Of a stretch of DNA of 64,000 nucleotides, positions 43,323 through 53,000 are shown in pieces; positions within the stretch are counted from its first letter, which is position 1, and each line of letters starts with the position of its first letter. The notes under the pieces were generated by a model, which was given only the letters and a program-made list of their open reading frames with translations, did no database searches and was not told the DNA's origin. A program made the position numbers and the translations under genes. Source of the stretch: JANQRX01 sp963663975. GTDB lineage: Bacteria > Pseudomonadota > Alphaproteobacteria > Rhizobiales > Kaistiaceae. Location of the stretch: the NCBI GenBank assembly GCA_963663975.2, contig CAXXRA010000015.1:1426001-1490000 (forward strand), in the 5' to 3' direction.

Positions 43323-44837
43323 ATGCTGGTTGTGGAGACGATCGCACGGATACGTCGGGATCATCTGGTGAGGGGCGTTCCGATCAAGAAGATCGCCCGG
43401 GATTTGAGGGTTTCGAAGAACACGGTGCGCAAGGTGGTGCGGGGCGATGAGACCTCGTACAGCTACGAGCGCAAGATCCAGCCGATGCCGAAGCTTGGGC
43501 CGTGGGTGGATGAGCTCGAGCGCCAGCTGGAGGCCAACGAGAAGAGGCCGCGCCGGGATCGGCTGTCTCTGCTGCGGATTCATGAAGACCTTGCGGCTCT
43601 GGGCTATGGCGGCGGCTACGACGCAGTGCGCCGCTACGCCAGGACCTGGCGTCGGCGGTGGCGGCTGTTGTCGCCGTCGCAGGGTTTTGTGCCGCTGAGC
43701 TTCGATCCCGGCGAGGCCTACCAGTTCGACTGGAGCCACGAGTACGCGCGCCTGTCGGGTGTGACGACCAAGGTGAAGGCGGCGCACATGCGGCTCTGCT
43801 ACAGCCGCATGCAGCTGGTTCAGATCTTCCCGCGCGAGAGCCAGGAGATGGTGTTCGAGGCGCACGAACGGGCCTTCCACTTCTTCGGCGGGGTCTGCCG
43901 GCGGGGCATCTACGACAACATGAAGACGGCGGTGAGCATGGTCTTCGTCGGCAAGGAGCGCGCCTACAATCGGCGCTTTCTGGAGCTGTGCTCCCACCAT
44001 CTGGTGGAGCCGGTGGCGTGCACTCCGGGTGCGGGCTGGGAGAAGGGGCAGGTCGAGAGGCAGGTGGGTGACGTCCGCGGCCGCCTGTTCGTGCCCATCC
44101 CGCGGGGCCGCTCCTACGTCGAGATCAACGAGTGGCTGATGGATCGGTGTATCGAGGACGCCAAGAAGCGGCCGCATCCGACGATCGAGAGCAAGACGGT
44201 GTGGCAGGTGTTCGAGGAGGAGCGGCCCTTCTTGATGGCCTATCGCGGCCCCTTCGACGGCTTCCACGCCACCGAGGTGGCGGTGTCCAAGACCTGTCTG
44301 GTGCGCTTCGACAACAACCACTACAGCGTCGCCGCCCGTGCCGTCGGGCGGCCGGTCGACGTGCGGGCCTACGCCGATCGGATCGTCATCCGCCAGGACG
44401 GCGAGACCGTCGCCGAGCATCCCCGCAGCTTCGGGCGCGGCCAGGTCGCCTACGATCCGTGGCACTACGTGCCGATCCTGACGAGGAAGCCCGGCGCGCT
44501 GCGCAATGGCGCGCCCTTCAAGGGCTGGCAACTGCCCGGCGCGCTCGGCCGCATACGGGCCCGGCTGACGGGTTGCGACGACGGTGACAGGCAGTTCGTG
44601 AGGATCCTCGCGGCGGTTCAGGAGGACGGGCTGGAGGCGGTCGAGGCGGCCTGTGCCGAGGCGCTCGACTGCGGCGCCTGCAGCGCCGACGTCGTGCTCA
44701 ACATCCTCGCCCGGCAGTGCCAGCCGGCACCGCCGGCGACCATCCCGACGCCCGAGGGCCTGCAGCTTCGCCACCGGCCGGTGGCCGACTGTCAGCGCTA
44801 CGATCGCCTGAGGGAGGCCGGTCATGGAGCGTCATGA
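43323..44837 (+). CDS. istA: IS21-family transposase IstA
   Basis: DDE transposase of IS21. N-terminal helix-turn-helix (VPIKKIARDLRVSKNTVRKV), then the integrase core with FDWSHEYARLSG, a DNMKTAV block (second Asp) and the Glu region WEKGQVERQVGD. ATG at 43323 (MLVVETIARIRRDH) is the usual IstA start; a GTG at 43314 adds three residues. It overlaps istB by 14 bp. Confidence 0.93.
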   Translation: MLVVETIARIRRDHLVRGVPIKKIARDLRVSKNTVRKVVRGDETSYSYERKIQPMPKLGPWVDELERQLEANEKRPRRDRLSLLRIHEDLAALGYGGGYDAVRRYARTWRRRWRLLSPSQGFVPLSFDPGEAYQFDWSHEYARLSGVTTKVKAAHMRLCYSRMQLVQIFPRESQEMVFEAHERAFHFFGGVCRRGIYDNMKTAVSMVFVGKERAYNRRFLELCSHHLVEPVACTPGAGWEKGQVERQVGDVRGRLFVPIPRGRSYVEINEWLMDRCIEDAKKRPHPTIESKTVWQVFEEERPFLMAYRGPFDGFHATEVAVSKTCLVRFDNNHYSVAARAVGRPVDVRAYADRIVIRQDGETVAEHPRSFGRGQVAYDPWHYVPILTRKPGALRNGAPFKGWQLPGALGRIRARLTGCDDGDRQFVRILAAVQEDGLEAVEAACAEALDCGACSADVVLNILARQCQPAPPATIPTPEGLQLRHRPVADCQRYDRLREAGHGAS

Positions 44838-45552
44838 GGTGCTGGCGATGATGACGGCGTTGAAGCTCGCGGGCATGCGCGCCGCCTACGACGACATCCT
44901 TGCCGACGGGCTCAAGCGTCGTCATCCGGTGCAGCAGATCATCGGTACGCTGCTGCAGGTCGAGATCGCCGACAAGACGGCGCGCTCGATCAAGTACCAG
45001 ATGGCGTCCGCCAGGTTGCCAACGGCCAAGGAGCTGGCCGACTTCGACTTCGCCGCCTCGCCAGTCAACGAGCCCCTGATCCAGGAGCTCGCCGGCGGCG
45101 GCTTCCTGGAGGGCAAGCGCAACATCGTGCTGGTCGGCGGCACCGGCACCGGCAAGACCCATCTCGCCGTCGCCATCGCGCGCTCCTGCATCCGCAAGGG
45201 CGCCCGGGGCCGCTGCTACAACGTCGTCGACCTGGTCAACCACCTCGAGGCCGAGCTCCGCGCCGGACGCCAGGGCCGCACCGCAGATCAGCTTGTACGC
45301 CGCGACTTCGTCATCCTCGACGAACTCGGCTACCTGCCCTTCGCCCAGGCCGGCGGGCAGCTGCTCTTCCACCTCATGAGCCGGCTCTACGAGCGCACCT
45401 CTATCGTCATCACCACCAACCTCGCCTTCGGCGAATGGCCATCCGTCTTCGGCGACCCCAAGATGACCACAGCCCTGCTCGACCGTCTCACCCATCATTG
45501 CGAGATCATCGAGACCGGCAACGAGAGCTGGCGCTTCAAGAACCGCTCCTGA
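44824..45552 (+). CDS. istB: IS21-family helper ATPase IstB
   Basis: DnaA/DnaC-like AAA+ ATPase that assists IstA in target selection. Walker A GGTGTGKTHLA near residue 104, Walker B FVILDELGYLPF near residue 162, sensor region SIVITTNLAFGEW. 242 residues, complete. Start ATG overlaps the istA end, so translation is coupled. Confidence 0.94.
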   Translation: MERHEVLAMMTALKLAGMRAAYDDILADGLKRRHPVQQIIGTLLQVEIADKTARSIKYQMASARLPTAKELADFDFAASPVNEPLIQELAGGGFLEGKRNIVLVGGTGTGKTHLAVAIARSCIRKGARGRCYNVVDLVNHLEAELRAGRQGRTADQLVRRDFVILDELGYLPFAQAGGQLLFHLMSRLYERTSIVITTNLAFGEWPSVFGDPKMTTALLDRLTHHCEIIETGNESWRFKNRS

Positions 45553-45699
45553 GCCGCCGCCGGCCGTGCCTGCGGCCCGGTTGCCCCGGTGGGTCAACAG
45601 GTACCCCCCCTATTGACTACCGGGACAACCTCCGCCGTGCCGCTCAGGGGGGTCAATTTTGCACGCCGATCGGGGGTCAATATTGAAAGCCGTTTGACA

Positions 45700-47367
45700 G
45701 AAGACCTTGTCATCAAAACACGCAAAGAACAAACCTCGGTTTTGAACATCATGAGCGGCTTATCTTCGCTCAATGAAGCCGCAGTCGATGCACGTTTGGA
45801 TGGCGGGCGCTTCAGTAGGACGCTGCGCGATTTCCAAAAGCGCGATCTCGGATGGCTTTTAGCTTTGTCGAACGGCGCGAACTTTTCCGTACCTGGCGCT
45901 GGAAAAACAGCCGTAACGTACGCCCTCTTTGAGGCTGAACGCCTAGCGGGGAAAGTTGAACGACTACTCATTGTCGCACCGCTATCGGCGTATGATTCTT
46001 GGAAAAGTGAAGTTTGCGACTGTTTCAACGAGCGACCCATCGTTTACTTTTTCGATGGGACGCCGATTCCAGACGACGCCGAGGTTTGTCTGGTCAACTA
46101 TCAGCGGCTGCCGTTGTCCTATGACAAGATCGCAAATTGGGTGCAGACCGCCCCCTGCCAAGTCGTCCTCGATGAAGCGCATCGAATGAAAAGAGGGTGG
46201 GGCGGGACATGGGGGCAACACTGCCTTCAGTTAGCTCAGCTCGCGACGCGCCGGGACATTTTAACCGGAACGCCCGCGCCTCAGAGTGTCCGCGACGTTG
46301 AAGCACTGATTGACTTCATTTGGCCGAACCAATCGCGCCGGATCTTGCCACGCGCCGTCTTCGATCGCCGACCACCACGGAACATCGCGGCCCAGGTTGG
46401 TTCGACGATTGCGCCGTTCTTTGTGCGGACAACTAAATCAGACCTAAATCTTCGTGACCCAAAAATGAAAGTTAACGAGATCCCGTTGGTGGGACACCAG
46501 CGGGCCGTCTACCATGCGCTGAGGAATCAGTATGCTGGCGATATATTGATGACGCGAAGCGATCGGGCGACTTTTGCGGGTATGGGCCGGGTCGTCATGT
46601 ACCTTTTGGAGGCAGCGACAAATCCAACACTGTTACCGTTTGGCGACAAACCGGACCCCATCTCATCGCAGCCGCGATTTCCGCCTCTGGACTTACCACC
46701 GGACGCTTCTCTTTTGGACTTGATTGCGAACTACCCAGCTCACGAACTGCCGCCCAAAATCGCGAAATTAGCGGAGCTCGTTAAGGGCAATGCGACAGAC
46801 GGCCGGAAAACACTCGCGTGGACAAATTTCGTTGCAAACATCAAAATGTTGGAGCACACATTCGCGGCCTTGAATCCAGCGATCATCCACGGCGACGTTC
46901 CGTCAGAGCTGACGAAGCCGAGCGCTGATCGTACACGTGAAAGCGAGCTTCAGCGGTTCAGGCATGATCGCGATTGCCTCGTACTATTGGCGAACCCCGC
47001 GGCGACAAGTGAGGGCGTCAGTTTGCACAAGCATTGTCATGATGCGATCTATCTCGACCGCACGTTCAATGCGGGGCACTATCTTCAAAGCATCGACAGA
47101 TTCCATCGTCTCGGCATGCCTGAGGTCGATACGCGGATCACCTTTCTTGTGACGAGCGAGACCATCGACGTCACTGTCGACACCAGGGTGAAAGCGAAAG
47201 CCGAACAGCTCGGCGGAATTCTGAGCGACGTTGACATCGCTGCAATGGCGCTTCCCGATGAGGTTGCCTACGAAGATGTCATCGACACAGGCGCCGACAT
47301 CGAGGCACTCTTCGCCCACTTGAGAGGTGAAGACCTGAGCGGCCAACCGTATCCGGCTCCGATATGA
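45700..47367 (+). pseudogene. SNF2-like helicase gene, 3' part
   Basis: Main body of a superfamily 2 (SNF2/RapA-like) helicase. Walker A-like SVPGAGKTAVTYALFEA near 45.89 kb, CLVNYQRLPLSYDKI, DEAH box VVLDEAHRMKRG near 46.17 kb, motif III ILTGTPAPQSVRDVEALIDF, and C-terminal SDIDRFHRLGM-like motif VI (QSIDRFHRLGMPEV) near 47.09 kb. Joined to the 5' part without the IS and one GAAGA, the frame reads DDKAEDLVIKTRKEQ and the protein would be about 632 residues. The frame reading in from the IS has an alternative start, but no native N-terminus. Low-GC codon use matches the rest of the island. Confidence 0.82.
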
Positions 47368-49397
47368 CAGCCCAGATGACGAGCATTCTCAGTCGCCTTG
47401 ACCAAGAGGCCGTTAGCCAACAGGTTCAGATCGAGTCGCGCAATCGGGAAGTTCCCCTGCCTCCTGTGAGTGTCTATCGCTGGTGGGCCCGGCGTACTGC
47501 GGCCGTAAACGGCGCGATTCTCGACGCGGCGGTCGAGACCCTCGACGCAGGTGACAGACTCTTCTTAGCTGATCCGTTCGCCGGCGGTGGCGTCATCCCG
47601 ATGGCGGCCTTGAGCCGCGGTCACCGCGTTTACGCGCAAGATCTGAATCCTTGGGTGGCCGAAGGACTTGCGACCGCACTCGCCTTACCATCAGAAGAAG
47701 CAATCAAGCGCGCCGGCGCAAACTTGATCGTTTTGTTGAGGCCGCTTGCGCAGGAAGCATACGGAACGACATTGGAAGATGGGAACGTTGCGAACATATC
47801 GCAGACCTTCAGAGTCGCTGTCGGGGCCTGCACCAATTGCAGTTATGAACAACGTCTCTATCCGCACGCCTTGGTTACGCTGCTACAGCGTAAGGACCGA
47901 AAGCTAGAAAAGCGCGAGAACAACACCGCTTATCTAGCGTGTCCGAACGGTCATCTTTTCAGGGGGACTAGACACGAAATAAGCAAATGCCCCGACTGTC
48001 AGACACCAACAGACCCGAAAGCGGTTTACCTTCCAAAACGCATTAACACGTGCCTGTGCTGCAGTCATCAGGAATCCTTGAACCAAATCGCCGCTGTCTC
48101 AGGCCTCGGATGGGAAATCGTTTTGGTCGAGAGATCGTTCAACGCAACGCGTGAAATTGGTCCGCCTACCGTGGCTGAGAGACGACAAGCCGATTGCCAC
48201 AAATGGACTTGCAAGCGAGACCTTGGCGATATTCCAGACGTTCACGAAACGAGAGTTCTGCGACGGCACGGTTTCAAGATCTGGAACGATATTTACACAA
48301 AACGCCAGCGCCCTGTGATGGAGAAGACTCTCGCTCTGATTGATGCACTCACAACGGCAAAGTCTGTCAAACGCGCTCTGCGCATGGCAGCGTTGGGTAC
48401 TGCGGAGATGGCCGGGCATCTTTCACGATGGGATCGCTACTATCTTAAAAGCTATGAAAGTATGGCGTCGCACCGTTTCAATTTTACTACGTTCACCACA
48501 GAACCGAACGTTATAGGTCTCAACGCGCACGGACGTGGATCGCTCGTCAAAAGACTTGCAGGCCTTCGAAAAGCAGCGAAGTGGTTGGAAGAGCAAAACA
48601 TCAACTTTTATTCTTCGGGACCTATCCACGCCAACAAAAGGATACGGCGCCGAGTTTCCAACGCCGGCCTTAACGTCGTCTGTGGTAGCTCCGAACGCAT
48701 GCTCTTGGGCGATAAGACAGTTGATCTCATCCTAACCGATCCGCCCTATCACGATGATGTCCAGTATCACGAACTTTCATTGCCGTTTCGTGCTTGGGCC
48801 GAGCTGCCACTCGAGCGACCAGCTACGGAGGCTGTCGCCATCCCGCACTCTCGAGAATTGACTGGACAGAAAAGTTACAGAAAACAACTGATTCCGATTT
48901 TCTTGGAGTTTAAGCGGGTGCTCAAGCCGAGTGGGAGGTTGGTGTTTAGCTACGCCAACCGGCAACCGGCAGCCTGGGTCAATCTTTTCGCGGCGTTAAA
49001 AACTGCAAAGCTCAGTCCTCTCAGTTTCACAATTGTCCATAGCGAAAACGATACTGAAACATCGAAACGGCGGGGACGGTCATGCAATCTCGATTTAGTT
49101 CTCGAACTTGTTCCCGCCTCTTTAGAAAGACTATCGCAATGGCGCCCTAAACCCATCTTCCACACTGAGGAAGAGAGGTACCTATTGGCGGTCGGACGCG
49201 CGTTCCTCAAGTCAGGGACCATGGTCAATGGCTGGGAGGAAGAGCTTGTGGCCAAGCTCAAATCTGAAGCCTTCGTAGCGCCGCGGACGGACACGGAGCG
49301 AGATTTTCACGGCGGCCAAATACTCAGGCCAAATTTTGACCCTCGAACTGATAGACGAACAAAAGTGCGTATGCACACTTCTGAAATGATGGTCTGA
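47364..49397 (+). CDS. DUF1156-like adenine-specific DNA methylase
   Basis: Probable N6-adenine (or N4-cytosine) DNA methyltransferase, 677 residues. N-terminal DUF1156-like motif PPVSVYRWWARR near residue 40, SAM site FLADPFAGGGVIPMAAL near residue 70, and catalytic motif ILTDPPYHDDVQYHEL near residue 458, with GRLVFSYANRQPAAW as a later methylase block. Between SAM and catalytic motifs lies a zinc-finger-like region with Cys pairs: CTNC (about 156), CPNG (193), CPDC (209), CLCC (230). The ATG overlaps the helicase stop (ATGA). It is the only member of the three-gene set that is still intact. Without the helicase it would be an orphan methylase. Confidence 0.85.
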   Translation: MTAQMTSILSRLDQEAVSQQVQIESRNREVPLPPVSVYRWWARRTAAVNGAILDAAVETLDAGDRLFLADPFAGGGVIPMAALSRGHRVYAQDLNPWVAEGLATALALPSEEAIKRAGANLIVLLRPLAQEAYGTTLEDGNVANISQTFRVAVGACTNCSYEQRLYPHALVTLLQRKDRKLEKRENNTAYLACPNGHLFRGTRHEISKCPDCQTPTDPKAVYLPKRINTCLCCSHQESLNQIAAVSGLGWEIVLVERSFNATREIGPPTVAERRQADCHKWTCKRDLGDIPDVHETRVLRRHGFKIWNDIYTKRQRPVMEKTLALIDALTTAKSVKRALRMAALGTAEMAGHLSRWDRYYLKSYESMASHRFNFTTFTTEPNVIGLNAHGRGSLVKRLAGLRKAAKWLEEQNINFYSSGPIHANKRIRRRVSNAGLNVVCGSSERMLLGDKTVDLILTDPPYHDDVQYHELSLPFRAWAELPLERPATEAVAIPHSRELTGQKSYRKQLIPIFLEFKRVLKPSGRLVFSYANRQPAAWVNLFAALKTAKLSPLSFTIVHSENDTETSKRRGRSCNLDLVLELVPASLERLSQWRPKPIFHTEEERYLLAVGRAFLKSGTMVNGWEEELVAKLKSEAFVAPRTDTERDFHGGQILRPNFDPRTDRRTKVRMHTSEMMV

Positions 49398-49400
49398 GAC

Positions 49401-49997
49401 CTAGGAACTAGATCGTTTTTTTCCGCAATGTGAGCCGTGACTATTCTCTGGGTCGCCAGAGGCAACTCGGATCATCTGACGGAGCCTGTGTAACGGCGGG
49501 AACTCGCTCTCTGGCCGGAGGCCTTTCACAAGCGAAAGACATTCGTCGCCACCGATCAGGCCATCGATGCGATGCGGGATATTAACTTCATTTTCAAGCC
49601 AGCCCCGGGGCAATAGACGCACCACATTGTCAAGCGCCTCGGCAAGATGCGTTTCCACCAGAGACGTAACGGCGACCCTATGTTCAACAAGGTCCTTTCT
49701 TAGAAGCCTATTTTCTTCTTCACCGGGAAAGTCGGGCTTGTCGATTTCCGCAAGCATGTCCTCCGGAAGTCCGCTTGCGCGTCGCATCTCCTCGCCCAAT
49801 GCGCTGTGGCGTTCAGACAACTCAGTTGCGATGTTCTGAATTCGCTTCATTTCGCAGCGATCGGCGTCGTTCTTCGAACGCATGTACTTGCGCCGCGCCT
49901 CCGCCAACATTGGAAAAAGCAGGCGTATTTCCCCTTGCAGCTGATTTGCCTCGGCAACCAGTTCCCGGAACCGCCTTGATGCTTTTTCGTCGCTCAT
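49401..49997 (-). CDS. Hypothetical coiled-coil protein, 198 residues
   Basis: No family recognised. ATG at 49997 (MSDEKASRRFRELVAEANQ) starts a long charged helical region (RRKYMRSKNDADRCEMKRIQ, LSERHSALGEEMRRA), then a globular C-terminal half (GWLENEVNIPHRIDGLIGGD). It is convergent with the methylase, three bases apart, and shares its AT-richer composition, so it belongs to the island. An upstream frame to 50147 crosses the pyc end and is not believed. Could be an accessory or regulatory factor of the island system, or unrelated cargo. Confidence 0.65.
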   Translation of the reverse strand: MSDEKASRRFRELVAEANQLQGEIRLLFPMLAEARRKYMRSKNDADRCEMKRIQNIATELSERHSALGEEMRRASGLPEDMLAEIDKPDFPGEEENRLLRKDLVEHRVAVTSLVETHLAEALDNVVRLLPRGWLENEVNIPHRIDGLIGGDECLSLVKGLRPESEFPPLHRLRQMIRVASGDPENSHGSHCGKKRSSS

Positions 49998-50094
49998 GTC
50001 CAAACGGTTCCTTCTACCCGATACCGGGCGAAGCGCTAACGATCGCGCAAAAGCCGGAAGTGGCGCGATGTCGTGATGTCGGCCGCGCCTTATG

Positions 50095-53000
50095 CTAATC
50101 CCCGAACACCACCAGCAAATCCTTGGCGTCGATCTGCTCGCCGGCATGGACCAGCACCTCGGCCACGGTGCCGTCGCGTTCGGCGTGGAGCGCGGTTTCC
50201 ATCTTCATCGCCTCGATCGACAACAGCACGTCGCCGGCGCTGACCGACTGGCCGGCCTTGACGACAAGCCTCGACACCACGCCCGGCATCGGCGCGGCGA
50301 CATGGGCGGCGTTGCCTTCTTCCGCCTTGCGCCGCGCTTCCCGGCCCGCCGCCCCATGGGCGCGGTCCGGCACCTTGGCCATGCGCGGCTGGCCGTTGAG
50401 CTCGAAGAAGACGCGGACAAAGCCGTCCTGGTCGGTCTCCCCCACCGCCTGGTTTCGGATGACCAGCGTCTTGCCGCGTTCCAGTTCCACCAGGATCTCT
50501 TCGCCGGCCGGCAGGCCGTAGAAAAACACCGGCGTCGGCAGCACCGCGACCGGACCGTAGGTCTCGGCCGCCTTGGCGAAATCGGTGAAGACCTTGGGAT
50601 ACATCAGAAAGGAGGCGAGCTCGCGGTCGCCGATATCGGTTGCCGTCGTTTCGGCGGCAGCCACCCGTTCGGCCTCCAAATCGGCAGGCTTGAGCAGCGA
50701 ACCGGGCCGCACCGTGATCGGCGTGTCGCCTTTCAGCACTTTTCTCTGCAGCTCCGGCGGCCAACCGCCGGGCGGCTGGCCGAGATCGCCGCGCATCATC
50801 TGAACCACCGACTCGGGAAAGGCGATATCCTTGCCGGGATCGGTGACGTCGGCGGCGGTCAGGTCCGAAGCGACCATCAGCAGCGCCAAATCGCCCACCA
50901 CCTTCGATGACGGCGTAACCTTGACGATGTCGCCGAACAGGCGGTTGACGTCGGCATAGGCCTGGGCGACCTCGTGCCAGCGCGCTTCCAGCCCGAGCGA
51001 GCGTGCTTGCTCCTTGAGATTGGTGAACTGGCCACCCGGCATCTCGTGCAGATAGACCTCCGAGGCCCCGGCGCGGAGATCGGATTCGAAGGCGCCGTAC
51101 TGCGCCCGCACGGCTTCGAAATAGAACGAGATGCGGCGGATCGCCTCGGCATCGAGCCCGGTATCGCGGTCGGTATCGGCCAGCGCCTCGACCAGCGAGC
51201 CGAGGCAGGGCTGCGAGGTCAGGCCGGACATGGAATCGATCGCAGCATCGAAGGCATCGACCCCGGCTTCGACCGCGGCAAGCACGGTCGCGCTGGCGGC
51301 ACCGGAGGTGTCGTGGGTGTGGAAGTGGATCGGCAGGTCGGTTTCCTGCCTCAGGACCGAGATCAGCTTGGTCGCCGCGGCGGGTTTGAGGACACCGGCC
51401 ATATCCTTGATGCCGATGATGTGCGCCCCGGCTGCCTCGAGTTCCCGGGCCAGCCCGACATAGTAGTCGAGACTGTATTTGGCCCGATCTGGATCGAGGA
51501 TATCGCCGGTGTAGCAGATCGCCCCTTCGCAGAGCTTGCCGGCATCGCCCACCGCCGCCATCGAAACGCGCATGTTTTCGACCCAGTTCAGGCAATCGAA
51601 AACGCGAAACAGATCGATGCCGGCCTCGGCCGCCTGGCGGACGAAGAACCTGACCACATTATCGGGATAGTTGGCGTAGCCGACCGCGTTGGAGCCGCGC
51701 AACAGCATCTGCAGCAAAACGTTGGGCGCTCCCTCGCGGATCGCCGTCAGCCGCTCCCACGGATCCTCCGCCAGAAACCGCATCGCCACATCGAACGTCG
51801 CCCCGCCCCAGCACTCCAGCGACAGCAATTGCGGCAATGCCCGCGCATAGGCCGGCGCGATCGCAATCAGGTCGTGGCTGCGCATGCGGGTGGCCAGCAG
51901 CGACTGATGGGCGTCGCGCATCGAGGTATCGGTGACCAGCGCCCGTTTTTCACCGCGCATCCAGCTTGCGAAAGCCTCCGGCCCGTCGCGATCGAGCCGC
52001 TGCCTGGTGCCGTCGATCGGTTCATCGTCGAAGCGCGGCGGCGGCACGTCGAGACCACGCCCACCGGCAGGTCGCGGGCGATCGCGTGTATCGGGATGGC
52101 CGTTGACGGTCACATCGGCGATGTAGGTCAGCAGTTTGGTGGCACGATCGCGCCGGCGGACGGCCTCGAAAAGCTCCGGCGTCTCGTCGAGGAAGCGCGT
52201 GGTGTAGGTCGCATCGCGGAATTTCGGGTGACCGATGATGTTTTCCAGGAAGGTCAGATTGGTCGCCACGCCGCGGATTCGAAACTCTCTCAGCGCGCGA
52301 TCCATACGCAGGATCGCTTCTTCGGCGGTCGGCGCCCACGCGGTCACTTTTTCCAGAAGCGGGTCATAAAACCGCGTGATCACGGCGCCGGAATAGGCGG
52401 TGCCGCCGTCGAGCCGGATGCCGAAACCGGTGGCACCGCGATAGGCAGTGATGCGGCCGTAGTCGGGAATGAAATTCTGCTCGGGATCCTCGGTGGTGAT
52501 CCGGCATTGAAGGGCGTGACCGTTGAGACGAACATCGTCCTGGACGGGTACGCCCGAGGCCGGTGAGCCAATCTCCGCCCCGTCGGCGAGGTGGATCTGC
52601 GCCTTGACGATGTCAATGCCGGTAACCTCCTCGCTCACCGTATGTTCGACCTGGATCCGCGGATTGACCTCGATGAAATAGAAGGCGCCGGTGGCCACAT
52701 CCATGAGGAATTCGACCGTGCCCGCGCCGGCATAATCGGCCGCCCGTGCGATCGCGATGGCGTGCCGGCAAAGCTCCCGCCGCTGGCTGTCGTCGAGATA
52801 CGGCGCCGGCGCCCGTTCAACGACCTTCTGGTGACGCCGTTGAACGGTGCAGTCGCGTTCGTTGAGGTGGATGACATTGCCGTGCTGGTCGGCCAGGATC
52901 TGCACCTCCACATGGCGTGCGTCCTCGACCAGCTTTTCCAGATAAACCTCGTCCTTGCCGAACGCCGCCCTGGCCTCGCGCCGCGCCGGCTCGAGGTCAC

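Larger units (their letters stand above)
43206..45699 (+). mobile_element. IS21-family insertion sequence
   Basis: Left end TGTTGATCGGCGTGGAATAT and right end whose complement is TGTCAAACGGCTTTCAATAT share the ATATTGACCCCC box; a second inner box (AAAATTGACCCCCC) is present at both ends, as in IS21 multiple terminal repeats. A GAAGA duplication flanks it (43201-43205, 45700-45704). Contains istA and istB. The left end may be one base either way. Confidence 0.9.

Noticed and set aside
50974..52566. 530-codon open frame antisense to pyc
   Set aside because: High-GC third positions create long antisense frames; the minus strand encodes all pyc domains without interruption, and the antisense frame has no recognisable motif.
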